Position numbers and translations under genes: made by a program. 8,078 nucleotides of DNA, from the NCBI GenBank assembly GCA_913009285.1, contig CAJVYE010000038.1:1-8078 (forward strand). The letters are read 5' to 3'. Shown here in pieces: positions 1 through 7,241 of this stretch. Every line of letters begins with the position of its first letter. The first letter of the stretch is position 1. The notes under the pieces were generated by a model. That model was not told where the DNA came from and ran no database searches. It was given only the letters and a program-made list of their open reading frames with translations. The DNA is from an uncultured Nitrospirota bacterium. GTDB taxonomy: Bacteria; Nitrospinota; Nitrospinia; SZUA-224.

Positions 1-75
1 TATGTATGTGTTTTGTTTAGGTTTCATAGACCAGATGTGTGTTCTTCCGATCTTTTGCTTTTTCTTTTTTTTTTT
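1..75. other. Adapter-derived and low-quality read-through sequence
   Basis: Bases 33-53 match the 3' end of the Illumina TruSeq read-2 adapter (ending CTCTTCCGATCT) at 19 of 21 positions; both differences are C to T. A T-rich run (54-75) separates it from the intact P5 adapter that follows. Read on the minus strand the order is genome, adapter, poly-A, second adapter, decaying sequence. That is the usual appearance of a read running past a short insert. Nothing here looks coding, and I regard the stretch as non-biological. Confidence 0.9.
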
Positions 76-133
76 AATGATACGGCGACCACCGAGATCT
101 ACACTCTTTCCCTACACGACGCTCTTCCGATCT
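76..133 (+). other. Illumina P5 / TruSeq universal adapter (contamination)
   Basis: These 58 bases match the Illumina P5/TruSeq universal adapter end to end, from AATGATACGGCGACCACC to CTCTTCCGATCT. Genomic sequence begins at 134. On the minus strand the adapter is translated in frame with the kinase gene, giving the tail RSEERRVGKECRSRWSPYH, and a stop codon arises from its last base plus the poly-T. The adapter identity is from memory of the standard sequence and shows no mismatch. Confidence 0.98.
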
Positions 134-1504
134 CCAGATATTCCCATTATGGAGTTCTATTATCCTTTTAACAATAGTTAAACCTATCCCTGTCCCCCCA
201 TACTCTTCAGCGTTATGCAGACGATGAAATATATCATAGATACTCGAAATATATTCCCCTTCAATTCCAATCCCATTGTCCTTCACATAAAATTCATAAT
301 AGGTTTTCTTGTTTTTATAGCCAATCTCGATTTTTGGAGTCTTATCTTTGTCAATAAATTTAATCGCATTGCTGATCAGATTTGTGAACATCTGGACCAT
401 TCTAACTTTATCACAACGTATAGATGGAAGATTACCAATGATATTAAGTTCTGCCTTGCTATCCTCAAGATTATACCGCAATATTTCCTTTACTCTATTC
501 ATAACATCAAGGACACTAACATTGGTATGCGGATTTGTGACTTTCCCTATTCTCGAGAGTTCCAGGAGATCCCTTATCAGTCTTCCCATATGGGAAGCCG
601 CATTCCTGATACGGTTCAAGTAATGCATCCCATCCTTGTCCAGCTTATCTTTGTACTCATCCAATAGTATTGCAGCAAAACCGTCAATAGTCCTGAGAGG
701 TGCCTTGAGATCATGAGAAACGGTGTATACAAAATTCTCTAACTCCTGATTACTTTCAATGAGTTCTTTTTCCAATCTCTTCTTTTCTGTTATGTCCTTA
801 CTTATACCAACGGTACCGATCACATTATTAGAATCATCCTTTAGTTGAGATAAGGTAAGGCTTATATCTATAGATCCGTTTCCTTTTGTAACAAACCTTG
901 TCTCGTAATTAGATACATCTCCATCTTGAATAACCTTATCTATCAATTCTCTCTGTTCATCTTTGTAAAGCCATATCTCTTCGATATGTATCCCGATAAC
1001 CTCTTCCCTCTTATACCCTAATATCTTTTCTGCTCCTTGGTTGAATGAGACTATATTCATATTAGTATCAGTGGTAATAATCATATCTGCAGAATGCTCC
1101 AGGATATTCTCCAGATAATTCTTCATATCGTTTAATTTTACGACTGCCAACTCTAATTTTTCATATAACTTGTCCTCTCTCTTTTTCTCATTATAGACCA
1201 GATCCCACAGGAGCCTGGCACCCAGTCCTCCAAGGATCTCTATACCCTCTTTATCCTCTTTCTCCAATTCACTTGTGATCATGGAGTCACCGGTAACATT
1301 TATCATCATATCCAATCCATCAATCGATAAAAGATCCATATAATTCAATGTAATGGGGATACCAAGCTCCTTAGCAATCTTCAATCCTAGGGCCTTATTA
1401 TCCCTATCAGCCATCCCTACTACCTTAACATCAGGGTATCTATACAAGATAGGTAATAGGGCAGATCCACCTCGCCCGGCCCCTATCAATGCAACATTTT
1501 TCAT
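134..1504 (-). CDS. Sensor histidine kinase with N-terminal Rossmann domain and PAS domain, 3'-truncated
   Basis: Predicted soluble sensor histidine kinase; no signal peptide or membrane segment is visible in its 457 native residues. Residues 1 to about 105 look like a nucleotide-binding Rossmann fold: VALIGAGRGG (4-13) gives the GxGxxG-type loop, and the strand end VVGMADRD (28-35) and LDMMINVTGD (64-73) follow as in GFO/IDH/MocA-like dehydrogenase N-termini. A charged helical linker (about 105-130) leads to a PAS domain (about 130-240, ending GISKDITE). The HisKA domain carries the phospho-acceptor H264 in YTVSHDLKAPLR. The HATPase domain shows the N box (NLISNAIKF, 375-383), the G1 box (DNGIGI, 409-414) and the G2 box (GGTGIGLTIV, 436-445). 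Genomic sequence ends after HNGNIW (457); only the last roughly 15-25 residues of a normal kinase seem lost, replaced by 19 adapter-encoded residues. The ATG lies 6 nt after the leuC stop, with AAGG at 1514-1517 overlapping the end of leuC, which suggests translational coupling. Ligand and partner regulator are unknown. Confidence 0.92.
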
Positions 1505-1510
1505 ATCCTT

Positions 1511-2779
1511 TTACCTTATAATCTCTTCTGGGTTAGCGATTCTTCCCTTGATGGCCGATGCAGCTGCTACAGCCGGATTGGTGAGATATACCTCGCTCTT
1601 AGGATGTCCCATTCGTCCTACAAAGTTCCTGTTAGTAGTAGACACTGCTCGTTCACCCTCACCCAATATCCCCATATGACCTCCTAAACAGGGTCCACAT
1701 GTAGGTGTACTAATACATGCCTCGGCCTCTAAAAAGATCTCAAGGACCCCTGCCTTCATAGCATCATTATATATCTTTTGAGTTCCAGGGATAATTATTA
1801 ACCTGACATTTTTATTTATCTTTTTCCCCTTAAGTACCGAAGCTGCCTCCTCAAGGTCAGAGAACCGTCCATTTGTACAGGAGCCTATAACGACCTGATC
1901 TATAGGTATTTCACCCACTTCACTGATGGGCCTTGTATTCGCAGGAAGATGTGGAAAGGCTATCTGGGGTTCGATGTTATTACAGTCAAACTCATATATA
2001 TCACAATATATGGCATTCTTATCACTATTATATAACTTATAATCCCTTCTTTTCTTCTTTCCTTCTATATACTTTAGCGTAGTCTCATCTGGTATGAATA
2101 TTCCATTCTTTGCCCCTGCTTCAACAGCCATATTCGCCATAGTAAACCTCGCATCAATTGAGAGGTTATCAACTACCTCTCCTGTAAACTCCATTGCCTT
2201 GTATAATGCACCATCGACCCCTATTTTTCCTATAGTATATAATATAAGATCCTTGCCAGTTACCCACTTCTGCAGTTTGCCATGGAATATGAATTTGATG
2301 GATTCAGGGACCTTAAACCATGCCTCTCCTGTAATCATCGTTGCACATAGATCTGTGCTCCCAACTCCGGTCGAGAATGCACCTAATGCACCATAGGTGC
2401 ATGTATGGGAATCCGCACCTATAATGACATCACCCGGAAGGACGAGTCCTTTTTCTGGCAGGAGGACATGTTCTATCCCCATCCTACCCACCTCAAAGTA
2501 ATGAGTGATATTATATCTCCTTGCAAATTTTCTCAACTTAATACTCTGCTGGGCAGATTTAATGTCCTTGTTAGGTGTAAAATGATCTGGGACAAGGATT
2601 ATCCTGTCTCTGTCAAAGACATCTTCAACCCCTGACTTCTCAAACTCCTCTATGGCAATAGGGGCTGTTATATCATTTCCCAAGGCTATATCTACCCTTG
2701 CATTGATTAATTCTCCAGGGCTTACCTTCTCAACCCCGGCATGAGCAGCTAATATCTTCTCTGTTATAGTCATACACAT
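1511..2779 (-). CDS. leuC: 3-isopropylmalate dehydratase large subunit (LeuC, aconitase family)
   Basis: Large subunit of isopropylmalate isomerase, which interconverts 2- and 3-isopropylmalate in cytoplasmic leucine synthesis with LeuD as the small subunit. The 422 residues match the short LeuC/homoaconitase class (about 420) rather than the ~470-residue enterobacterial LeuC. The aconitase-family signatures are present: [20 protein letters not shown] (121-140), then the three [4Fe-4S] ligands C301 (IGSCTNGR) and C361/C364 (TCGPCLGGH). The C-terminus ([27 protein letters not shown]) is typical. The first ATG is preferred over the one two codons in, because AAGGA lies 8 nt upstream of it. No leuD follows; the kinase gene does. 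Homoaconitase or another 2-hydroxyacid dehydratase of this class cannot be excluded, since substrate choice depends mainly on the missing small subunit. Confidence 0.93.
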   Translation of the reverse strand: MCMTITEKILAAHAGVEKVSPGELINARVDIALGNDITAPIAIEEFEKSGVEDVFDRDRIILVPDHFTPNKDIKSAQQSIKLRKFARRYNITHYFEVGRMGIEHVLLPEKGLVLPGDVIIGADSHTCTYGALGAFSTGVGSTDLCATMITGEAWFKVPESIKFIFHGKLQKWVTGKDLILYTIGKIGVDGALYKAMEFTGEVVDNLSIDARFTMANMAVEAGAKNGIFIPDETTLKYIEGKKKRRDYKLYNSDKNAIYCDIYEFDCNNIEPQIAFPHLPANTRPISEVGEIPIDQVVIGSCTNGRFSDLEEAASVLKGKKINKNVRLIIIPGTQKIYNDAMKAGVLEIFLEAEACISTPTCGPCLGGHMGILGEGERAVSTTNRNFVGRMGHPKSEVYLTNPAVAAASAIKGRIANPEEIIR

Positions 2780-2798
2780 AAATAAAGTCCTTCTTCGA

Positions 2799-2854
2799 GT
2801 TAAAGGTTGCGCGTTACGAGTTGCGGGTTAAACTCGCAACTTGTAACTTTTAAC
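2799..2854. repeat. Heptamer-periodic palindromic array (GTTNNNN then NNNNAAC)
   Basis: GTT occurs at 2799, 2806, 2813, 2820 and 2827, exactly every 7 bases. The motif then switches to its complement, with AAC at 2831, 2838, 2845 and 2852, again every 7. The switch is centred on base 2830, so the array is a palindrome. Its core (2815-2829 against 2831-2845) pairs at 13 of 15 positions plus two G-T wobbles, so a transcript could fold into a hairpin about 25 bp upstream of the leuC ribosome-binding site. Confidence 0.85.
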
Positions 2855-2937
2855 TTGATTGTATAGGAGTTTGCATTTTTAGTGTTTAAAAATCACAGTA
2901 AGTAATATGAATATTTTTCAACTTTAAGTTAATTTAT

Positions 2938-2956
2938 AACTCGTAACCCGCAACTT
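2938..2956. repeat. Second heptamer array, inverted partner of the leuC-proximal repeat
   Basis: AAC occurs at 2938, 2945 and 2952 with exact 7-base spacing. The 19-mer is the reverse complement of the start of the leuC-proximal array (about 2804-2822) with two mismatches, giving an inverted pair about 115 bp apart. It abuts the 3' end of purF, so it could form a long stem in a purF-leuC transcript. No U-run follows, so it is not an obvious intrinsic terminator. Confidence 0.75.
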
Positions 2957-2962
2957 CATCCA

Positions 2963-4366
2963 TTACCTGTCAAATAGCTTCAATTGCAAGGCATCTGTAC
3001 CAATACCAGGGAATTCTACAGGATACTTTCCAGTGAAACAGGCTGTACAAAAACCATCCTTTATGGAATCAAACGCCATCATCATACCATTGAGGCTCAG
3101 GTAGGCAAGACTGTCTGCCCTTAGGTATTTCCTGATATCCTCCACGCTATGTGTTGCTGCAATCAATTCCTTTCTGGTAGGTGTATCTATACCATAGAAA
3201 CAGGGATAAGAGGTAGGAGGAGAACCTATACGCATGTGTACCTCCTTTGCCCCTGCATCTCTAACCATCCTTACTATCTTCCGGCTTGTAGTCCCTCTGA
3301 CTATGGAATCATCCACTATGATTACCCTCTTTCCTTTGATTACCTTCTTAACTGGATTAAGTTTTAGTTTTACACCAAAGTGACGGATGGCCTGGGATGG
3401 CTCTATAAATGTCCTTCCGACATAGTGACTCCTGATCAGCCCCATTTCAAAAGGTATTCCAGAATGCTCTGAATATCCCAGAGCTGTTGGTAGACCAGAA
3501 TCAGGCACAGGGATAACCATATCCACTTCAACAGGTGATTCCTGAGACAGTATTGCACCGAACCTTTTTCTCACAAAATTTACATTCTCACCATATATAT
3601 TGCTATCAGGACGTGAAAAATATACAAATTCAAAGATACAGTTGGCAGGTTTCTTGGGAGGAAATGGTTCAAAAGAGTAAATTCCATTATCGTTTATCAC
3701 AACTATTTCCCCGGGTCGGATATCCCTGACAAACTCTGCTTCTATAAGGTCAAAGGCACATGTTTCTGAGGCAAGGACATAAGAATCTTGCAATTTTCCG
3801 AGAGATAGTGGCCTGAAACCATAAGGGTCCCTGACCCCAATCAATTCATTTTCTGACATCAATAAAAGGGAATAGGCCCCCTTTATCCTTGTCAGGGCAT
3901 CTGCAATCCTATCAACTAATCTGATCTCCTTAGAATGGGCAATCAGATGGACTATTACTTCGCTATCCATAGTAGAGCGAAAGATAGTTCCATGTGTCTC
4001 AAGCTCACTCCTAACTGTTAATGCATTGACTATATTTCCGTTGTGTGCCAGGGCAAGAGACCCCATAGAGTAGTCGATAACAAACGGTTGGGCATTTTTC
4101 AACAGGCTTGAGCCAGTGGTGGAGTAACGATTGTGTCCGACAGCCATTTTCCCAGGTAATTTTTTTAATATTTTATCCGAGAAGACATCGGCAACTAATC
4201 CCATCGAAATCTCTGCGTAAAGGTCCGTACTATCTGATGAGACAATACCACAACTCTCCTGACCTCTATGCTGAAGGGCATGGAGTCCAAGGTAGGCTAT
4301 GTTTGCTGCTTCCGGGTGATTATATATTCCGAATAACCCGCATTCCTCATGAAATTTATCAAACAT
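2963..4366 (-). CDS. purF: Amidophosphoribosyltransferase (PurF)
   Basis: Catalyses the committed first step of de novo purine synthesis: PRPP plus glutamine gives 5-phosphoribosylamine. It is complete at 467 residues. The Bacillus subtilis-type architecture is clear. An 8-residue propeptide (MFDKFHEE) precedes C9 of CGLFGIYNH, the N-terminal nucleophile exposed by processing. The class II glutaminase domain includes GHNRYSTTGSS (77-87) and LAHNGNIVN (106-114). The phosphoribosyltransferase domain carries the PRPP loop VIIVDDSIVRGTT (348-360). C243, C389, C440 and C443 (DGFCTACFTG) match the four [4Fe-4S] ligands of the oxygen-sensitive form. The ribosome-binding site is weak (AGG about 9 nt before the ATG) and sits beside the CTAAAGTG repeat. 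purF follows purL on the same strand after a 214-bp repeat-filled gap. Confidence 0.97.
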   Translation of the reverse strand: MFDKFHEECGLFGIYNHPEAANIAYLGLHALQHRGQESCGIVSSDSTDLYAEISMGLVADVFSDKILKKLPGKMAVGHNRYSTTGSSLLKNAQPFVIDYSMGSLALAHNGNIVNALTVRSELETHGTIFRSTMDSEVIVHLIAHSKEIRLVDRIADALTRIKGAYSLLLMSENELIGVRDPYGFRPLSLGKLQDSYVLASETCAFDLIEAEFVRDIRPGEIVVINDNGIYSFEPFPPKKPANCIFEFVYFSRPDSNIYGENVNFVRKRFGAILSQESPVEVDMVIPVPDSGLPTALGYSEHSGIPFEMGLIRSHYVGRTFIEPSQAIRHFGVKLKLNPVKKVIKGKRVIIVDDSIVRGTTSRKIVRMVRDAGAKEVHMRIGSPPTSYPCFYGIDTPTRKELIAATHSVEDIRKYLRADSLAYLSLNGMMMAFDSIKDGFCTACFTGKYPVEFPGIGTDALQLKLFDR

Positions 4367-4375
4367 ATGTAATGC

Positions 4376-4413
4376 CTAAAGTGATCTAAAGTGCCTAAAG
4401 TGAACTAAAGTTA
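4376..4413. repeat. CTAAAG repeat array (period 9-10) upstream of purF
   Basis: CTAAAG occurs four times, at 4376, 4386, 4395 and 4405, separated mostly by GTGNN. Bases 4395-4413 are the inverted copy of 4571-4589 with one mismatch in 19, forming the outer arms of the purL-purF spacer. The array lies within about 10 bp of the purF start codon on the minus strand, so it makes up the 5' untranslated region close to the ribosome-binding site. Confidence 0.85.
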
Positions 4414-4432
4414 TGGATTATAAAGAATTTTT

Positions 4433-4559
4433 GTAAGCGTTCACGGTTTGAAATTGGAAATTGGAAATTGGAAATTTGTAATCCTCTAATTCGCAAACTC
4501 TTTTCATTTTTTTCTAATTTCCAATTTCAAATTTCAAATTTCAAACCGTGAACGCTTAC
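4433..4559. repeat. Large inverted repeat with heptamer arrays, 44-nt arms
   Basis: Arms 4433-4476 and 4516-4559 are reverse complements at 42 of 44 positions, with a 39-nt loop. The outer 23 bases of each arm (4433-4455 and 4537-4559) are identical. The inner part of each arm is a 7-bp tandem array: GAAATTG at 4450, 4457 and 4464 plus GAAATTT at 4471 on the left, and TTTCAAA-type units on the right. RNA from either strand could fold into a very long stem. There is no clean U-tract after it on the minus strand, so it is not a standard intrinsic terminator, though it may attenuate transcription or stabilise RNA between purL and purF. Confidence 0.9.
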
Positions 4560-4570
4560 GAATTTTCCAA

Positions 4571-4594
4571 TAACTTTAGCTCACTTTAGTTCAC
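4571..4594. repeat. CTAAAG-type repeat overlapping the purL stop codon
   Basis: Bases 4571-4589 are the inverted partner of 4395-4413 (18 of 19 match). On the minus strand this repeat contains the last purL codons (GAA CTA AAG) and the TGA stop at 4581-4583. The repeat is therefore partly coding, and PurL ends in SELK because of it. Confidence 0.85.
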
Positions 4595-6794
4595 TCATAT
4601 TTCCCCATGCCTCTGCTATTGTATCAATTTCCAATTCTATTATAGCATCTTCATTAATATTTATGGTCAATTTATTATTACCGACCTTGCCGAGTAGCTT
4701 AAGTGGACATCCCTTATTATCGGCAATCCTTTGTAATTCCGAAAAATCGTTCTCATCAAGTGAAACGATAATCCTGGACTGAGATTCACCAAAGAAAAGG
4801 GCATCCTGTCTAATGGGGCTATCAAGATGTATAGTTGCTCCAAATATTCTTTCTTTATTTGAGATACAGCATTCTGCTAATGTAACTCCCAATCCTCCCT
4901 CTGAACAATCATGGGCAGATCTTAGAATCCCTGCACGAATCGCCTCCAGACAGGTATCATGAACCCTTTTTTCCTTCTTGAGATCGATATTAGGTGGAAT
5001 ACCCTTCTCGAGATTGTGGATCACCTTTAGATACTCACTACCCCCAATCTCCTCTTCTGTTTCACCTATAAGTGCTATAATATCTCCCTCGTTTTTGAAC
5101 CACTGAGTACAATGAAGGGAATAGTCCTCTATAATACCGACCATTGCTATCGTAGGTGTGGGATAGATAGCAACCCCCTGGGTCTCATTATAGAAACTGA
5201 CATTACCGCTGACCACAGGAGTATTCAGGATACGGCATGCCTCACTGATTCCTTTTATAGATTGTTCAAACTGCCACATGATCTCTGGATTCTCTGGATT
5301 TCCAAAGTTTAAGCAGTCTGTGATCGCCAGTGGTTTGGCACCAGAGCATACAAGGTTCCGTGCACACTCAGCAACCGCTATCATACTTCCGGTATAAGGA
5401 TCTAGGTAACAGTATCTGCTGTTACAGTCAACTGTCATGGCAACGGCCTTTCTGGTACCTTTGATCCTGATAACAGCCGCATCTGACCCAGGAAGGACAA
5501 TAGTGTTCACCCTTACCATATGATCGTACTGTTGATATACCCACTCCTTACTGGCGATATTAGGGGAATTGAGAAGCTTGAGGAGTATATCGCTGTATTC
5601 TTTAGGTTCCTTTATATCATCGAGCCTGAATTCTCTGAGTCCATCTAAATATTGAGGTATAGTGGAAGGGCGAGAGTATAGTGGGGCATCATTGGCTAAT
5701 TGTTTTGCAGGGAGTTCTGCAACTACACTCCCATTATCCTTTACCCTTATTATGCCATCAGTAGTGACCTCCCCAACAACAACAACCTCTAGATCCCACT
5801 TCTTGAATATCCTCTCAAGCTCCTCTTCACATCCTTTTTTAACAACAAGGAGCATCCGCTCCTGTGACTCAGAAAGCATCACCTCATACGGTGTCATCCC
5901 TTCCTCACGTCTTGGAATCAAGGAGATATCCAGTTCTATTCCTGTGCCTGCACGGCTTGCCATCTCAGATGTTGCACAGCTAAGTCCTGCCCCTCCCATA
6001 TCCTGGATGCCTATTATATAGTCCTCCTTCATTGCCTCCAGACATGCCTCGAGGAGGAGCTTTTCAGTAAATGGATCTCCTACCTGAACAGTCGGCCGTT
6101 TCTCCTCTGATTTATCATCAAATTCCTCGGATGCCATGGTTACCCCATGTATCCCATCCCTTCCTGTCTTTGAACCGACATAGATCACAGGATTAGCAGG
6201 TCCGGATGCAGATCCCTTGAATATCTTATCAATCTTTACTATTCCAAGAGTGAAGGCATTTACAAGTATATTCCCATTATAGCAATCATTGAAATATATC
6301 TCTCCTCCTACTGTGGGAACGCCCATACAGTTACCGTAGCCAGCAATACCACTCACAACCCCTTCTATAAGGTACCCTGTCTTTGGATGATCTGCTGAGC
6401 CGAATCGAAGTGAGTTTAAAGATGCAATAGGACGCGCACCCATAGTGAATATATCTCGCAGGATACCCCCTACACCTGTGCCTGCGCCCTGATATGGTTC
6501 GATAAATGAAGGATGGTTATGACTCTCTATCTTAAAGACTACTGCCAGTCCCTCTCCGATATCTACTACCCCTGCATTTTCTCCAGGCCCATGAATGACT
6601 TGTGGTCCATCTACAGGGAGTTTTTTTAGATGTACCTTAGAGCACTTATAACTACAGTGCTCACTCCACATCACAGAGAATATGCCTAACTCTGTATAAT
6701 TAGGCTCCCTTCCCATAATACTTAGTATCTTTTGGTATTCATCCTCAGATAAACCATGATATGCTATCAATTCTGAGGTTATTTTAGGTTCCAT
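4581..6794 (-). CDS. purL: Phosphoribosylformylglycinamidine synthase subunit PurL
   Basis: Synthetase subunit that makes FGAM from FGAR, ATP and ammonia in step 4 of IMP synthesis. At 737 residues it is the small form (B. subtilis PurL is about 740), which works with a glutaminase (PurQ) and PurS; neither gene is in the window. Diagnostic segments include [12 protein letters not shown] (42-53, with the conserved catalytic-type H46), [20 protein letters not shown] (86-105), [14 protein letters not shown] (109-122), the second-half [10 protein letters not shown] (529-538), and [15 protein letters not shown] (627-641), consistent with the tandem AIR-synthase-like halves of this family. The start is the ATG at 6794, with AGGAG about 12 nt upstream, a slightly long spacing. 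The last four residues are encoded inside an intergenic-type repeat. It is divergent from the phosphatase gene and upstream of purF on the same strand. Confidence 0.97.
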   Translation of the reverse strand: MEPKITSELIAYHGLSEDEYQKILSIMGREPNYTELGIFSVMWSEHCSYKCSKVHLKKLPVDGPQVIHGPGENAGVVDIGEGLAVVFKIESHNHPSFIEPYQGAGTGVGGILRDIFTMGARPIASLNSLRFGSADHPKTGYLIEGVVSGIAGYGNCMGVPTVGGEIYFNDCYNGNILVNAFTLGIVKIDKIFKGSASGPANPVIYVGSKTGRDGIHGVTMASEEFDDKSEEKRPTVQVGDPFTEKLLLEACLEAMKEDYIIGIQDMGGAGLSCATSEMASRAGTGIELDISLIPRREEGMTPYEVMLSESQERMLLVVKKGCEEELERIFKKWDLEVVVVGEVTTDGIIRVKDNGSVVAELPAKQLANDAPLYSRPSTIPQYLDGLREFRLDDIKEPKEYSDILLKLLNSPNIASKEWVYQQYDHMVRVNTIVLPGSDAAVIRIKGTRKAVAMTVDCNSRYCYLDPYTGSMIAVAECARNLVCSGAKPLAITDCLNFGNPENPEIMWQFEQSIKGISEACRILNTPVVSGNVSFYNETQGVAIYPTPTIAMVGIIEDYSLHCTQWFKNEGDIIALIGETEEEIGGSEYLKVIHNLEKGIPPNIDLKKEKRVHDTCLEAIRAGILRSAHDCSEGGLGVTLAECCISNKERIFGATIHLDSPIRQDALFFGESQSRIIVSLDENDFSELQRIADNKGCPLKLLGKVGNNKLTININEDAIIELEIDTIAEAWGNMSELK

Positions 6795-6862
6795 TTTTTT
6801 GAAAGTCTCCTGCTATTTTCCTTCCTCTTTTAATTCTTAAAGTAACCTATTCATTGCCCTTA

Positions 6863-6868
6863 TGTCAA
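6863..6868 (-). promoter_or_regulatory. Possible -35 box of a purL promoter
   Basis: On the minus strand, TTGACA, the exact consensus -35 hexamer, lies about 70 bp upstream of the purL ATG and 12 bp outside the palindromic element. No good -10 box is seen 16-18 bp downstream; the best region (GTTACTTTAAG) is poor. The call rests on one hexamer and the location. Confidence 0.35.
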
Positions 6869-6880
6869 TAAAAATTGTTA

Positions 6881-7061
6881 AGGACTCACTCAAAGATAAC
6901 TTCACATTCTTCGCGCCCAGATTTGGGTCATCTTTGATCGATCCTCACTCTCAAAATCCTCGATATAGCGCTACTATTACTGCGGTTTTGCTCCCTCAGA
7001 TCGACCAAATCTGACCCAAATCTGGGCGCGAAGAATGTGAAGTTATCTTTGAGTGAGTCCT
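6881..7061. mobile_element. 181-bp MITE-like palindromic element with perfect 50-bp inverted arms
   Basis: Arms 6881-6930 and 7012-7061 are exact reverse complements over 50 bases, starting AGGACTCACTCAAAG. Similarity continues inward for 13 more positions (10 match), leaving a loop of about 55 bp. A TA dinucleotide lies at each border (6879-6880 and 7061-7062), compatible with a TA target duplication as made by IS630/Tc1-mariner transposases, although the right TA shares a base with the arm. The interior is too short to encode a transposase. I infer a non-autonomous element mobilised from elsewhere. I could not assign it to a named IS family. Confidence 0.7.
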
Positions 7062-7081
7062 AACTTTGCTTGAGCCTTGAA

Positions 7082-7110
7082 TTGTTCTAATCTGTATGTT
7101 AGCATAAAAT
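7082..7110 (+). promoter_or_regulatory. Candidate promoter for the HAD phosphatase gene
   Basis: TAAAAT at 7105-7110 matches five of six bases of the -10 consensus. TTGTTC at 7082-7087 is a weak -35 (TTG only) at a 17-bp spacing. It lies about 20 bp beyond the palindromic element and upstream of the AAGGAGG. It is a sequence-only guess. Confidence 0.35.
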
Positions 7111-7131
7111 AGTTTATAGGGTTAGGAGGGA

Positions 7132-7159
7132 AGGTAACAGTAAACTGATAACTGTGAAC
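7132..7159. repeat. NNNNAAC heptamer array
   Basis: AAC occurs at 7136, 7143, 7150 and 7157, exactly 7 bases apart, with variable intervening tetramers. This is the same design as the arrays beside leuC and purF, but with different spacer bases. Confidence 0.7.
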
Positions 7160-7174
7160 GGTTACTAATTTAAG

Positions 7175-7181
7175 AAGGAGG
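7175..7181 (+). promoter_or_regulatory. Strong Shine-Dalgarno sequence without a start codon at the usual distance
   Basis: AAGGAGG is a near-perfect complement to the 16S rRNA 3' end. The codon five bases later in the phosphatase frame is ATC (7187-7189), not ATG, GTG or TTG. No canonical start in the phosphatase frame follows until 7436. It probably marks the ancestral translation start region of the downstream gene. Confidence 0.6.
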
Positions 7182-7206
7182 GACATATCAATCCCCAGAA
7201 GAATTT

Positions 7207-7241
7207 TAAAATCGAAAATCGAAAATCGAAAATCGAAAATT
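7207..7241. repeat. GAAAATC heptamer array running into the phosphatase 5' end
   Basis: Five 7-bp units: TAAAATC (7207), GAAAATC (7214, 7221, 7228) and GAAAATT (7235). The last base of the array is the first base of the TGC codon that sits where the initiator ATG is expected by homology. The array is open in the phosphatase frame, reading KIENRKSKIENC. Confidence 0.9.

Larger units (their letters stand above)
2780..2962. other. purF-leuC intergenic region with 7-bp-periodic repeats
   Basis: This 183-bp gap holds the leuC ribosome-binding site (AAGGA, 8 nt before the ATG), a heptamer-periodic palindrome near leuC, and a second heptamer array next to the purF stop codon. The middle (about 2856-2936) is AT-rich with no recognisable gene. 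A TACAAT at 2858-2863 on the minus strand could be a -10 box for leuC, but I see no convincing -35 at the right distance, so I do not call a promoter. Confidence 0.6.
6795..7186. other. Divergent purL-phosphatase intergenic region
   Basis: This gap of nearly 400 bp contains, left to right: the purL leader with a candidate -35 box, the 181-bp palindromic element, a candidate phosphatase promoter, a short heptamer array and a strong Shine-Dalgarno sequence (AAGGAGG). I see no protein-coding frame or RNA gene of a family I recognise. No purine-riboswitch-like structure is apparent on the purL side, though I could not fold it computationally. Confidence 0.6.

Noticed and set aside
74..133. Coding extension of the kinase to a stop at 74
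   Set aside because: The final 19 residues are encoded by the Illumina adapter, so they are not part of the native protein.
2799..2956. CRISPR array
   Set aside because: The repeats are 7 bp with no spacers of 25-40 bp, and there are no cas genes.
4433..4559. Rho-independent terminator between purL and purF
   Set aside because: The stem is far longer and more AT-rich than a typical terminator and is not followed by a U-run on the minus strand.
6881..7061. Riboswitch or structured leader RNA of purL
   Set aside because: Perfect 50-bp arms with TA at both edges fit an inserted palindromic element better than a conserved aptamer, and no purine-riboswitch core motif is apparent.
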